DNA of 64,000 bases, taken from Flavobacterium sp. 11 (lineage in GTDB: Bacteria; Bacteroidota; Bacteroidia; Flavobacteriales; Flavobacteriaceae). Made by a program: the position numbers and the translations under genes. Within the stretch, counting starts at the first letter, position 1; every line of letters begins with the position of its first letter. Shown piece after piece: positions 7,719 to 17,441 of the stretch. The notes below the pieces were generated by a model. That model saw only the letters and a list, made by a program, of their open reading frames with translations. It ran no database searches and was not told the origin of the DNA. The stretch covers positions 1,550,001 through 1,614,000 of the forward strand of contig NZ_PEFE01000001.1 of assembly GCF_002754315.1 (NCBI RefSeq). Reading direction: 5' to 3'.

Positions 7719-10136
7719 TTAGAATTTATTCTTCACTTCATTATAATCTATAAAATAGCGCACACTGATCGAGAAAACATGACTCAATGCGTCATTATTC
7801 AATAAATTGGTGAAGTTCTCTCTAAATTCTTTATTGATGTTTCTTTCAAAAGCACCAGCATTGTTTCGATACAAAACAGAAACCTGACTTCCTGGTGCAA
7901 ACCACCAAGTATAAGACAAATCAGCATTCCAGGAATAAAAACTAGAGTTTTTGTTGTCAGTATATCCTGCAAAATCCATAAGTCTGCCGTTTTGTTCTAA
8001 TGATAAAGTATTTTTATTCTCCGCATAAGACCAATAATGGCGTAACGAAATATTAAAAGTCATTTGGCTGTTCAGCGAATATTTTCCCGAAAGCGTATTC
8101 GAATAGGTAATAACATTTCTATTCGCGAAAAGTATTGTATTTGGCGTAGCCAAATTTAGGTCTTCATTAATACTGTCAATGTAGCCTTTGTTATTATTTT
8201 GCCTGAAAAAATTGAAATTATAATTCAACGATAATTTATCGCTAAAACGGTATCTCGGACCAAGAGAAAAACCATATGAATTTCTTCCTGCCTCGTCAAA
8301 AACGGCGTAAGATGGATTAAAATCAATGGCGAAACTATTATTGTAATTGGTTGAAATATAAATAAATCCTCCAAGTTTACTAGGTCTTATAACGTATCTA
8401 TCAGCAACTCTTGGTTCATAATAATCATAGGTTTCTACCGGATTTGCATCGAAACCTATTCCGAAGTAATGATTTTTTTTGGTATTCGAATTAATCTGAA
8501 AGTTAATATTGCCCGTTTGTAATTTGCCTGTTTCTTTTTGAAATTGTGAATAAGCGTTTATTCTGGCATTGAAAGTGTTAAAATACTTCGTAGGATTAAG
8601 GATTCTATAACTGGTGTTACCATATAGACTGTAATAATTAGTCTCAAAATTGATTCCTAAATCATTATTATCAAAATCTTTTGTGGTGATATCAGCCCCA
8701 ACTCCATAACGAAATTTACCACTGGTTTCAGAGAAATTCAATTGGGAATTAATACCTTTTTTATCCTCAACACCATTGATGTAACTGTACTTGAAATCAC
8801 CGGCAAGGTTGTAGGTGTTTTTCTTGGTATTCAAATCCCAAACTAATGCCGTTACATTTCCATCACGAAAACTTCCGTTTCGGGTCACATTTGTATTCAC
8901 AAACGCAACGGAGGAATTTTTGCGAAAGCGTTGATCCAGTACCAAAACATTGTAGTTTGCAAGAGGTTCGACTACTTCTTTTCTTACTTCTTGCGTGTCA
9001 TTATTTCGAATAGATGCTGAAGTTTTTTCGGTAACGGCATTCAATATTCCTATTCCCAATCCATTTTTGGTTCTTCCGGAAACTTTTAATGCATTGATAA
9101 GATTAACACTTGCTGGGTTGTCAATAATTTCTTCATTGGCTTCCGCGGTCGGATAATTGATTGGGTTTCCCCCAATTCGTCTCGAATAAACCAAATTTCC
9201 TTTACTAAACAAATCGGTTCCCTCTGTAAAAAAAGGTCTGTTCTCGTTAAATTGTTGTTCAAATGGTCCTAAATTCAGAATTTGATCATCGTATTTTGTT
9301 TGTCCAAAATCAGGAATAAGAATCATATCCAGCGTAAAAGCATCGTTTATTCCATACTTCAAATCTAATCCGCCTTTGAGAGTTCCGTATGTTTTTTGTT
9401 GTGCATTAGCATTTACATAAAAGGAAGAATACGGCAAAAGGAAGAGTCGGGTGGGAGGTTTTATATTTTCAATTCCCTCTAAAATCCCTGTTTGTTGGGT
9501 GAAAGTTCCCAGTTTTGAATCAATGAAATTCCAAGTATATTTATGACGATCCCGTCTAATTTCCCTGAAAAAATTAAGTCCCCAGGTTTGTTTATTCTCG
9601 CCAGAAAAACGCAATGCGGCGTATGGAATTCTCATTTCTACAACCCAGCCTTTATCCATAATTACGGCTTTGCTTTTCCAAACGGCGTCCCAAGAATAAT
9701 CCTCTCCATTAGTATCTGTGGTAATGCAATCGGCTTGTCCATCTGCGGCATTGACAAAAAACTGAAAATCTTGTTGTCCATCATTAAACCCATTTATAAA
9801 AACACCAAAAAGGTCAGAAGTACCAAAATTATCCCGCTGGGTAATTTCTCTTAAAATTTTTCCCGGATTTTCATCATACATAATGGCTCCAATATATATG
9901 GCGTCATTGTCGTATAAAACTTTTACTTCAGTTCTCTTATTTTCTGGAATCGCTTTGCCGTTGTCTGGGTCAAACATGATGAAATCATTGGCTATTGCAG
10001 CTGTCTGCCATGTATTCTCGTCTAATTTTCCATCGATTTCAATTTTTTCCGAAATGAATTTAGTTTGTAAGACTTTCTTTTGGCTATAGCCAAAAGCAGA
10101 TAGGAATAGAAAACAAAATAATAACTGATTTTTCAT
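7719..10136 (-). CDS. DUF5916-type outer membrane protein with N-terminal CBM9-like domain (copy 1)
   Basis: 805 residues with a signal peptide (cleavage near GYSQ, residue 19). Residues about 25-215 resemble a family 9 carbohydrate-binding-like fold: KIEIDGKLDENTW, VKVLYDNDAIYIGA, VVEMRIPYAALRF. The remainder is rich in alternating-strand segments and ends in a C-terminal Phe, typical of an outer membrane beta-barrel. This is the DUF5916 architecture common in Bacteroidetes, with unknown substrate. The neighbouring gene at 10275-12668 is a full-length paralogue in the same orientation, so a tandem duplication is evident. No TonB box or SusD partner is nearby. Confidence 0.85.
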   Translation of the reverse strand: MKNQLLFCFLFLSAFGYSQKKVLQTKFISEKIEIDGKLDENTWQTAAIANDFIMFDPDNGKAIPENKRTEVKVLYDNDAIYIGAIMYDENPGKILREITQRDNFGTSDLFGVFINGFNDGQQDFQFFVNAADGQADCITTDTNGEDYSWDAVWKSKAVIMDKGWVVEMRIPYAALRFSGENKQTWGLNFFREIRRDRHKYTWNFIDSKLGTFTQQTGILEGIENIKPPTRLFLLPYSSFYVNANAQQKTYGTLKGGLDLKYGINDAFTLDMILIPDFGQTKYDDQILNLGPFEQQFNENRPFFTEGTDLFSKGNLVYSRRIGGNPINYPTAEANEEIIDNPASVNLINALKVSGRTKNGLGIGILNAVTEKTSASIRNNDTQEVRKEVVEPLANYNVLVLDQRFRKNSSVAFVNTNVTRNGSFRDGNVTALVWDLNTKKNTYNLAGDFKYSYINGVEDKKGINSQLNFSETSGKFRYGVGADITTKDFDNNDLGINFETNYYSLYGNTSYRILNPTKYFNTFNARINAYSQFQKETGKLQTGNINFQINSNTKKNHYFGIGFDANPVETYDYYEPRVADRYVIRPSKLGGFIYISTNYNNSFAIDFNPSYAVFDEAGRNSYGFSLGPRYRFSDKLSLNYNFNFFRQNNNKGYIDSINEDLNLATPNTILFANRNVITYSNTLSGKYSLNSQMTFNISLRHYWSYAENKNTLSLEQNGRLMDFAGYTDNKNSSFYSWNADLSYTWWFAPGSQVSVLYRNNAGAFERNINKEFRENFTNLLNNDALSHVFSISVRYFIDYNEVKNKF

Positions 10137-10149
10137 GAAACGATTGATT

Positions 10150-10212
10150 GATTGGTGATTGATGCAAAATTTAGAAAAACCAAAAAAGTTTCAAAGGCAA
10201 CAATCACCAATC
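10150..10212. repeat. Inverted repeat between the DUF5916 paralogues
   Basis: Perfect 12-bp arms GATTGGTGATTG (10150-10161) and CAATCACCAATC (10201-10212) separated by 39 nt. There is no T-run, so it is not a standard terminator. Confidence 0.7.
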
Positions 10213-10274
10213 CACTGAATAGTTTGAATTAATAGACTCCCTTTTCAATTGAATGTTACAGTTTGATCGAAAAA

Positions 10275-12668
10275 TTAAAATTTATTTTTCACGGCATTGT
10301 AATCAATGAAATAGCGAATGCTTATGGAAAGCACATTGGTTAAGTCGCTATTAAAAATACTTTTTAGATTTTTAGATAAATCTTTTTCGACTATACTCGC
10401 TCTTTCTAATCCATAGTTACGGTATAAAATGGATATTTCGCTTCCAGGAGCAAACCACCAAGAATAAGACAAATCGAAGTTCCAAGAATTAAAATTCCTG
10501 TCTTTGTTTTGTGCGTAAGTATTGTTCGGAGTTAAATAACCGTTGTTTTGTAAGGTGAAAAATTGATGATTTTTAGAATAGGACCAGTAATAACGTGCAG
10601 TCAGGTTTATTGTCATTCTATTATTCAAGGCATATTTTCCCGTAAAATCATTTTGAGCTGTTTCTCTATTGCGTTCAGCAAAAATTATCCCTGTATTGTC
10701 AGTATCAACCCAACCACGATCATTAGTTTCGTTAAAATAATCCAATACGTATGCAATAGAAAGCCTGTCGTTAAATCGGTATTTTGGACTTATATAAAAA
10801 CCATAAACATTTCGGTCATTCTCATTGAATTTGGACAATGAAGGTTGCACAACTAATGTAAAAGGGTTATTGTCGTTAGTGGCAAAATTTATTGCAGTAA
10901 AAACTTTTTCAGGAAGGAACACATATTTGCCATATTCACGAGGTTCATAAAAATCAAAAGTTTTAAATGGTGAAAATTCAACTACAAATTCTAAGTAATC
11001 GTTTTGTAATGTTGTTGCTTTTATTTCTGTTCCAAATGCACCGGTTTGTAGTTTTTTTGAGGTGTTGTCAACCTCAAAATTTATATATTGATTTATTTTG
11101 AAAGTATTAAAAACTTTAGTCGGATTTACAATTCTGTAGCTTCCATTTGCATAAGCATTATGATAATTGGAATAAAAATTAATCCCTAAATCATTTACAT
11201 CATAGTTTTCGGATACATATTTTCCGGAAAATCCATAACGATATTTTCCGCTTGTTTTTGCAAATCCTATTTCGGTCTTAAATCCATCGTAATCTTCAAC
11301 TGTATTGATGGAACTGTATTTGAAATCTCCATATAAATTATACGTATTTTCTTTTGTATTTAAATCAAACAATAATGCCGAAGCATTCGCATCTCTGAAA
11401 TCGCCATTTCTGGTGGTGTTCGCATTTACAAAAGAAACAGATGAGTTTTGGTTAAAACGTTGATCTAAAACCAACATATTGTAATTAGTTAATGGTTCGA
11501 TAACTTCTTTTCTAACTTCGCCTGTGTCATTATTTAAAATAGTAGCTTTAGTTCTCTCAGTAACGGCATTCAAGAATCCAATTCCTAATCCTTTTTCAGT
11601 ACGGCCAGATATTTTTACGGCATTCAACAAATCTACCGTGCTTGGATAATTGGTTATTTCTTCATTTGCTGCCGTAGCGGGTTCAGTGCTTGGAGCCCCA
11701 CCAATTCTTCGGGAATAAAATAAACCTCCTTTGTTGAATAAATCAGTTCCTTCGGTAAAAAAAGGTCTATTTTCTTCTAACTGTTGTTCGAAAGGCTCTA
11801 AATTTAAAATGGCATTGTCAAATTTTGTCTGTCCAAAATCAGGTACTAAAATAGCATCTAATGTAAAGGAGTCGTTTATGCCGTATTTTATATCCAACCC
11901 AGCTTTTAAAGTCGTGTCAGAACCAATATCACTTTGTTGATAGTATGCGGATGAATATGGAATCAAGAAAAGTCGGGTAGGAGTTTGTATACTTTCAATT
12001 CCTTGAAGAATTCCTGCTTGAGGAATAACAGCGCCAATTTTAGTGTCAATCCTGTTCCAAGTATATTTTTGTACATCGCGTTTGATTTCACGCATGAAGT
12101 TCAAGCCCCAAGTTTGTTTGTCAGCTTTTGAAAATCGTAAGGCAGCATAAGGAATTTTCATTTCAACAACCCAACCAAATTCCGTTACTGTTACTTCACT
12201 GTCCCAAATGGCATCCCAAGTAAAATCTTCAGAATCTTCAATTGCTAAACAATCCATTTGGACTCCTGCAGCACTTACAAAAAACCTAAAATCTTGTTGG
12301 CCATCATTGAATCCGTTGATGTAAACTGAAAAGTGATCTGAAACCCCAAAAACATCTCGTTTTGTTATTTCACGTTGAATTTTTTCAGGTTCATTGTCAT
12401 AAAGTAATGCCGATATGTAGATGGCATTGTTATCGTAGAGTACTTTTACTTCTGTCCTTTTATCGTTGCTTATTGGTTTTCCGTTGTCAGGCTCAAACAT
12501 TACAAAATTGGTAGCAACTGAGGCAGTTTCCCAAATTTCTTCATTTATTTTTCCATCAATTGTTATATTTTCAGTGATGGATTTTGCTTGAAGCGTTTTT
12601 TTTTGGCTGTAAGCAGTATAACTAAAGAATATTAAATAAAATATAGCTATCGAATGTAACTTTGACAT
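10275..12668 (-). CDS. DUF5916-type outer membrane protein with N-terminal CBM9-like domain (copy 2)
   Basis: 797 residues, paralogue of the adjacent 805-residue protein along its whole length. It has a signal peptide (to YSQ, about residue 22), a CBM9-like domain (ITIDGKINEEIW, VKVLYDNNAIYISA, VVEMKIPYAALRF) and a long barrel ending in Phe. Shared blocks such as FNDGQQDF, ENRPFFTEGTDLF and YSRRIGG are nearly identical, while the loop regions differ. A -7 box TAATTTTG lies on the minus strand at 12698-12705. The 138-nt gap to copy 1 has an inverted repeat but no clear terminator, so read-through is possible. Function unknown. Confidence 0.85.
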   Translation of the reverse strand: MSKLHSIAIFYLIFFSYTAYSQKKTLQAKSITENITIDGKINEEIWETASVATNFVMFEPDNGKPISNDKRTEVKVLYDNNAIYISALLYDNEPEKIQREITKRDVFGVSDHFSVYINGFNDGQQDFRFFVSAAGVQMDCLAIEDSEDFTWDAIWDSEVTVTEFGWVVEMKIPYAALRFSKADKQTWGLNFMREIKRDVQKYTWNRIDTKIGAVIPQAGILQGIESIQTPTRLFLIPYSSAYYQQSDIGSDTTLKAGLDIKYGINDSFTLDAILVPDFGQTKFDNAILNLEPFEQQLEENRPFFTEGTDLFNKGGLFYSRRIGGAPSTEPATAANEEITNYPSTVDLLNAVKISGRTEKGLGIGFLNAVTERTKATILNNDTGEVRKEVIEPLTNYNMLVLDQRFNQNSSVSFVNANTTRNGDFRDANASALLFDLNTKENTYNLYGDFKYSSINTVEDYDGFKTEIGFAKTSGKYRYGFSGKYVSENYDVNDLGINFYSNYHNAYANGSYRIVNPTKVFNTFKINQYINFEVDNTSKKLQTGAFGTEIKATTLQNDYLEFVVEFSPFKTFDFYEPREYGKYVFLPEKVFTAINFATNDNNPFTLVVQPSLSKFNENDRNVYGFYISPKYRFNDRLSIAYVLDYFNETNDRGWVDTDNTGIIFAERNRETAQNDFTGKYALNNRMTINLTARYYWSYSKNHQFFTLQNNGYLTPNNTYAQNKDRNFNSWNFDLSYSWWFAPGSEISILYRNYGLERASIVEKDLSKNLKSIFNSDLTNVLSISIRYFIDYNAVKNKF

Positions 12669-12813
12669 AAATTGGGATTGATTCTAAACAAAAATAACAA
12701 AATTAACATAGAAATTGTGTTTTTTATGATTTTTCACTCAATATTTCACCAAGTAATACGTTATAAATGGACTAAAATTTTGTTAAAAATGTTTCGATTT
12801 TGATTTTTTAACG

Positions 12814-12821
12814 TAGGTTTG
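12814..12821 (+). promoter_or_regulatory. -7 promoter box for the L,D-transpeptidase
   Basis: TAGGTTTG matches TAnnTTTG. It is 36 nt upstream of the ATG at 12857. Confidence 0.5.
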
Positions 12822-12856
12822 CAATCCCGAATTTATTTATAACTTAAAGATAATCA

Positions 12857-13579
12857 ATGATTTATAATCTATTTCCTACTATTTTGTTTATGCTGTTTTC
12901 TTTCTCTACAAGCAAAACAAACCTTTCAGAGCCAAGTGATGTTAAACCAGTAGTTTATGCCAAAACGGTAGAATCTAGTGTTGAGGCTAAAATTGAATTG
13001 GCTTACAATAATTTGCATTCTGATAAATTTGCTTTGCCTAAATTAGAAAGTTTTGCTGAAGCTTTAAAAGGGTATTATTCGTTGAAAGAAAAAGGATTAA
13101 TTAAGAAAGATATTCTCACCTTAATTGATTTTAGTTTGTCCTCGAATACCAAAAGACTTTGGGTTATTGATCTAGTTACCGGAGATATATTATTTCATTC
13201 TCTCGTGGCACATGGTAGAAATACAGGAGATGAATTTGCTTCTAATTTTTCAAATTCAGCTGAGTCGTATAAAAGCAGTTTAGGTTTTTATGCAACGGGT
13301 GAGATTTATAATGGTAAACATGGGATGTCACTTAAATTAGATGGTCTGGAAAAAGGAGTTAATGACAATGCAAGAGCAAGAGGCGTGGTGATGCATGCGG
13401 CTGATTATGTTTCTAATTCATTTATCAAAAATAATCACAGATTAGGCAGAAGTCAAGGTTGTCCTGCTGTGCCGGTAGAATTGTCTAAAGATATCATCAG
13501 TGCCATAAAAAACAAATCATGTTTTTTTATTTACCATCCGTCAAGGGCTTCTAAATTTGGAACAGAATCAATTTCTTAA
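12857..13579 (+). CDS. Murein L,D-transpeptidase catalytic domain protein (ErfK-like, single domain)
   Basis: 240 residues. A hydrophobic N-terminus (about 4-18) serves as signal or anchor. The catalytic domain starts near residue 95 (RLWVIDLVTGDILF). His180 (VVMHAAD) and the nucleophile Cys202 (SQGCPAVP) are present, with the HGRNTGDEF block before them. The HAADY...SQGCP form is the short Bacteroidetes L,D-transpeptidase family rather than the YkuD SxGCxR form. It probably makes or edits 3-3 peptide cross-links in the periplasm. Its last 12 nt overlap the end of the convergent YcbB-like gene. Confidence 0.88.
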   Translation: MIYNLFPTILFMLFSFSTSKTNLSEPSDVKPVVYAKTVESSVEAKIELAYNNLHSDKFALPKLESFAEALKGYYSLKEKGLIKKDILTLIDFSLSSNTKRLWVIDLVTGDILFHSLVAHGRNTGDEFASNFSNSAESYKSSLGFYATGEIYNGKHGMSLKLDGLEKGVNDNARARGVVMHAADYVSNSFIKNNHRLGRSQGCPAVPVELSKDIISAIKNKSCFFIYHPSRASKFGTESIS

Positions 13580-15154
13580 TTTAGTGTATAAATCATTATC
13601 TAGATTGTAAATATCATCTCTAAAAATCAGTTCGTTGTTTTCGCTCCAAGCGGTCCAATATAGTAGGTGAAAGGAAACTTCTTTTTTGATTTTTACAAAT
13701 TTTGTTTTTTCATTTTGCAAGATTGTTGTAATTTTTTCCAGATTCCAATTTACGGCATCGTTCAATAAATATTCTGTTAATTCTAATGGATTGTCAACTC
13801 TAACACAACCCGAACTCAACGAACGATCTATTTTGTCGAAATAATCCCTGTGATTGGTATCGTGTAAATAAACAGAGAAGCGGTTTGGAAAAATAATTTT
13901 AACCATTCCCAGCGAATTAAAAGTTCCTGGACTTTGTACATAACGATAACTTTTGGCTTGCGATAATTGCCATTCGTAAGGACTTACGATTTTCCCATTG
14001 CGATCATAGATCTTAATATTTGATTCCGATAAATAACTGCGGTTTTTTAAAATGGCAGGAATAACATCTTCCCGCAAAATTGTGGGAGGGACAGTCCAAG
14101 TTGGGTTAAAGACAACCTGAGTTAATTTAGACGATAAGATAGGTGTTTTTCTTTTCGCTCTTCCCACTATTACTCTGTGCGTTCTCAACGTATCTTTATC
14201 TTTAATTAATGTCAATCTGTAGTCGGGAATATTAATGATTATATATTCTTTTCCCATTTCTTTAGGATACCATTTCCAGCGCTCAAGATTTACTATGATT
14301 TGTTGCATTCGTTGTTTTTTGGAAAAATTGAGTGAGGAAATTGTTGCAGGTCCAATTATTCCATCGATAGCTAAGCCATGACGACTTTGAAATTTCTTTA
14401 TTGCAAGTATGGTTTCTGGATCATAGATAGGCGTTAAGCTGTCTTGCGGTTGCAATTCTTTCCAGTAAGTCAATCTTTTTTTAATATCAATTATGGAAGG
14501 ATTGGTATCGTTTGGAGCAATTATTTCTGCGATTTTTAACGCTTTGAAATCATCTTTAGGAAAGGTATTAATCAGTTTTAATGCTTTTTTTAATCTTTTG
14601 TAAACAATATGATTGGGTTTCAATTGTTTTATTTTGTCTGCTAAGGAATCGCTGTCCAGTAAATTAGTCAAAGTCTCGTTAAGGTCAATGTAGTTTTCTT
14701 TTAAATCCCAGTTTTTATATAGTTTTCTGGGGTTTAATGTTCCGTTTGTCAAATGTGAAATGTATTTTTGAAAACTTTCGGTCAGTAAAATGTCGTATTT
14801 GGCTAAATCAGAATCGTTTAGTGTTGCTGATTTTTTTTCAAAATCACTTAATGTTTTTACTTTGTAGTCCTCCGGATTTAATCCCTCCTCATCAGATTTA
14901 AGGAGTTCTGTTAAAATTATTTTTCTACTATCCTCAGATTGCCAAATTGTTCTGTAGTTAGTCGCTTTATAAAAATTGAAAAGTGTTTTGTTGTTAAAAG
15001 AAGTTAGTAGTATGGAGTCAATTCTAACGGATTCATCTTCAGGTAAAACAGGAGGATTTGAAATGTCATTTTTCAAGATTACCTCACTTTTTAGTTCTTC
15101 CTTTTTGCAACTAATAGTTACATAGATTAACAATATTAGAACCAACGTCTTCAT
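13568..15154 (-). CDS. L,D-transpeptidase of the YcbB/LdtD type with peptidoglycan-binding domain
   Basis: The frame opens at 15190, but the ATG at 15152-15154 gives a lipoprotein-like start (MKTLVLILLIYVTISC), so about 528 residues. Order: an N-terminal scaffold domain, then a PG_binding_1 motif (AIKKFQSRHGLAIDGIIGPAT), then the YkuD catalytic domain with HDT (VYLHDTNH) and the nucleophile Cys in SSGCVRV (about residue 450). The enzyme family forms 3-3 cross-links and resists most beta-lactams except carbapenems. Convergent with the other transpeptidase, with 12 bp of shared 3' sequence. Lipobox support is moderate (TISC). Confidence 0.9.
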   Translation of the reverse strand: MKTLVLILLIYVTISCKKEELKSEVILKNDISNPPVLPEDESVRIDSILLTSFNNKTLFNFYKATNYRTIWQSEDSRKIILTELLKSDEEGLNPEDYKVKTLSDFEKKSATLNDSDLAKYDILLTESFQKYISHLTNGTLNPRKLYKNWDLKENYIDLNETLTNLLDSDSLADKIKQLKPNHIVYKRLKKALKLINTFPKDDFKALKIAEIIAPNDTNPSIIDIKKRLTYWKELQPQDSLTPIYDPETILAIKKFQSRHGLAIDGIIGPATISSLNFSKKQRMQQIIVNLERWKWYPKEMGKEYIIINIPDYRLTLIKDKDTLRTHRVIVGRAKRKTPILSSKLTQVVFNPTWTVPPTILREDVIPAILKNRSYLSESNIKIYDRNGKIVSPYEWQLSQAKSYRYVQSPGTFNSLGMVKIIFPNRFSVYLHDTNHRDYFDKIDRSLSSGCVRVDNPLELTEYLLNDAVNWNLEKITTILQNEKTKFVKIKKEVSFHLLYWTAWSENNELIFRDDIYNLDNDLYTKLRN

Positions 15155-15190
15155 TATTCGTTTTTTTAAACATGATAATGTGTTCTTCAA

Positions 15191-15440
15191 CTCCTTATTA
15201 TTTTAAAAGGTAATATTTTGAATTGATATTCCATTTTTTCATGGAATCCAATGCTTCTTTTCGTGCGAATTTCTCAGAATTTTGAATGAGTTTTTCTCCA
15301 AAACCCTTTTTTGATGCTGTTTTAAGACTGCTATTTCCTGAATTCGGAACTGTTTTCTGCCCGAAGTACGGGATGTCTTACTGAAAATGCTTCAAAAAAC
15401 GATAATTTTTTTGATGTTTTAGATTGTTTTTTTAAGCGTA
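15191..15440. other. Intergenic stretch with CCCGAAG hairpin and a stop-bounded coding-like tail
   Basis: No gene with a start is found. On the minus strand a frame without a start runs from about 15374 to a stop at 15198-15200 and reads like a protein C-terminus (KKGFGEKLIQNSEKFARKEAL, then KKWNINSKYYLLK). It may be a gene remnant. The segment 15341-15410 contains CCCGAAGTACGGG, a short hairpin also echoed in intergenic elements at 52.2 and 54.7 kb. It resembles short repeats I associate with Flavobacterium intergenic regions, but that is from memory. Confidence 0.35.
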
Positions 15441-15539
15441 ATAAAGGTATAATAATTTCATATTAAATTCTTTATGATTTTTATATGCTTTATTAAAAAA
15501 GATCGTGTGGGTAAGTTTGTGATTTTTTAAGAAAAAAAC

Positions 15540-15571
15540 TTGCATTGAAGCAAACTTATTAATTATATTTG
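15540..15571 (+). promoter_or_regulatory. Promoter of the tRNA-Gly genes
   Basis: -33 TTG (15540-15542) and -7 box TATATTTG (15564-15571) with a 21-nt spacer, 13 nt before the mature tRNA. Confidence 0.65.
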
Positions 15572-15584
15572 CACCGTTGTTAAT

Positions 15585-15657
<73 letters not shown>

Positions 15658-15662
15658 CTAAG

Positions 15663-15688
15663 CCTCAAATTTAGGTTTGAGGTTTTTT
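15663..15688 (+). terminator. Terminator between the two tRNA-Gly copies
   Basis: CCTCAAA and TTTGAGG arms with a 6-nt loop and TTTTTT, starting 6 nt after the first tRNA. Confidence 0.7.
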
Positions 15689-15704
15689 ATTTTACTGTTT
15701 TAAT

Positions 15705-15777
<73 letters not shown>

Positions 15778-15781
15778 CTTC

Positions 15782-15813
15782 AAAGCCGAAACTTAATTGT
15801 TTCGGCTTTTTTT
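15782..15813. terminator. Bidirectional terminator between tRNA-Gly and pepE
   Basis: Eleven-bp perfect stem AAAGCCGAAAC / GTTTCGGCTTT with a 6-nt loop. T-runs follow on both strands, as suits the convergent tRNA and pepE. Confidence 0.85.
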
Positions 15814-15829
15814 GTAATTTATTTTAGGA

Positions 15830-16537
15830 TTACTTTAAAAAACTTAAATCAGTTCCACTTTCCAGTTCTTCAGGTGCTTGATTTTGTCTAAACAGGCGTG
15901 CTGTCAAATCGCCTTTCAAAGTGATTTTGTCTCCTTTTACATCCAGCCAACTTCCTTCTCTTAATCCTAAAACGGGTACTGAATTATAAGCATGAAACTC
16001 TTTTATTCTGGTTTCACGAGTTTCTCCCATGTGTTTTGAATTGGTGTCAGGGTCTAAATAATGTGGGTTCAAATTGAAAGGAATTAATCCCAGAGTTTTA
16101 AAACTTGGAGGATAAACAATTGGCATGTCATTTGTCGTTTGTATCGTTAATCCACAAATGTTACTTCCGGCGCTTGTTCCTAAATACGGAGTTCCATTTT
16201 TTACAACTTCAGAGAGGATTTCTATACTGTTATTTTTGTATAATTGGGAAACCAAAACAAAGGTGCTTCCACCTCCAGTAAAAATTCCTTCGGCATTTTT
16301 CAAAGCTTGAGTGGCGTCTTCAAATTCATGGATTCCGATTACTTTTTTATTTATTTTGGCAAAAGCCAAGCTAACCATTGCAGTGTATTCCTCATGAGAA
16401 ATACCTCCGGGTCTTGCGTAAGGAATGAAAAGAATAGTATTACAGTCTTTAAAATGCAATTGCAATTCAGGTAATAAATAGTCCAGGTAATTCTGGTTAG
16501 CAAGAGTAGAAGTGCTTGCGATTAGTATATTTTTCAT
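15830..16537 (-). CDS. pepE: Dipeptidase E (alpha-aspartyl dipeptidase, peptidase family S51)
   Basis: 235 residues, the usual length for the family. The nucleophile Ser is in the LGTSAGSN elbow (about residue 122). The conserved His is in FNLNPHYLDP and the acidic partner is probably in the same loop region. GIFTGGGSTF matches the family's glycine-rich block. PepE hydrolyses dipeptides with N-terminal aspartate in the cytoplasm. There is no signal peptide. It is monocistronic, ending at a strong bidirectional terminator shared with the tRNA genes. Confidence 0.92.
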   Translation of the reverse strand: MKNILIASTSTLANQNYLDYLLPELQLHFKDCNTILFIPYARPGGISHEEYTAMVSLAFAKINKKVIGIHEFEDATQALKNAEGIFTGGGSTFVLVSQLYKNNSIEILSEVVKNGTPYLGTSAGSNICGLTIQTTNDMPIVYPPSFKTLGLIPFNLNPHYLDPDTNSKHMGETRETRIKEFHAYNSVPVLGLREGSWLDVKGDKITLKGDLTARLFRQNQAPEELESGTDLSFLK

Positions 16538-16685
16538 TTTTTAGTGAATAATTTGTGCTAAAGGTATTAAATCAGTCTTTTTGATTTCACATTTTTAATT
16601 AACATTTTTTTACCAACCCATTAGTAATTAATTTGGAACGCATTAAGATACTTTTACGAGGTGTGAATAACGGATTTAAAAAGGG

Positions 16686-17441
16686 ATGATTAGAATTGTG
16701 TACTTGTATTTGGCTTTTGTAACAACGAATGTTGTAGCACAGGAAACTTCTAGAATAAGATTGAAAGGGAAAGTGACTTCTGACGTTTCTGTTTTAGAAG
16801 GAATTTATGTGATAAACTTAAAAAGCGAGCAAGCTTTAGTCACAGATAAAGAGGGAAATTTTTCTATTTTGGCTAAAGTTGGAGATACATTACTATTTAC
16901 TGAAGGGCAGTTCAAAGAGATTAGAATTAGCTTAACCCAAAAGGATTTTGAACAAGAAATGCTTTCTGTGAAAATGATGCCGATAGTAAATCAATTGCGC
17001 GAAGTTATTGTAAGAAGCGGTATCAATGCGGTATCAATGGGAATAATTCCAAAGGGACAAAAAATATATACTCCGGCAGAACGAAAGTTATATACTGCCA
17101 GTAATCTTAATGCCACAGCTAATGCAGGCTCGATGATGGGTGGTTCAATCTCAGCGGATCCATTATTGAATTGGTTTTCAGGAAGGACTAAAATGCTTAA
17201 AAAAGAAGTTGAAGTCGAAAAGAAAGAATCGTATATGAGGCAATTAGAGAATATGTTTACTATTGATTATTTTGTAAATACATTAAAAATACCTTCTGAA
17301 TATATCAAAGGATTTGAATATTATATTGTTGACAACGAAAGATTTGTGACTATTTTAAAATCTAAAAATGTAACGATGACTACTTTCTTAATTGGAGAGT
17401 TAGCAACTAAATATAAAGAAATAATCGCCGGTGAAAATTAA
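16686..17441 (+). CDS. Secreted carboxypeptidase-regulatory-like domain protein (array member 1)
   Basis: 251 residues with a signal peptide (cleavage near VVAQ). Residues about 24-100 form a CarboxypepD_reg-like beta-sandwich (RLKGKVTSD, VTDKEGNFSI, GDTLLFT), followed by REVIV. The conserved IPKGQKIYTPAERKLYTAS block and a helical C-terminus (LKIPSEYIKGFEYYIVD) complete it. These envelope proteins resemble the N-terminal plug-associated domain of SusC-type receptors but stand alone. First of four tandem paralogues. A good ribosome site (AAAGGG) lies before the ATG. Its last codons contain the GTG start of the next gene. Function unknown. Confidence 0.8.
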   Translation: MIRIVYLYLAFVTTNVVAQETSRIRLKGKVTSDVSVLEGIYVINLKSEQALVTDKEGNFSILAKVGDTLLFTEGQFKEIRISLTQKDFEQEMLSVKMMPIVNQLREVIVRSGINAVSMGIIPKGQKIYTPAERKLYTASNLNATANAGSMMGGSISADPLLNWFSGRTKMLKKEVEVEKKESYMRQLENMFTIDYFVNTLKIPSEYIKGFEYYIVDNERFVTILKSKNVTMTTFLIGELATKYKEIIAGEN

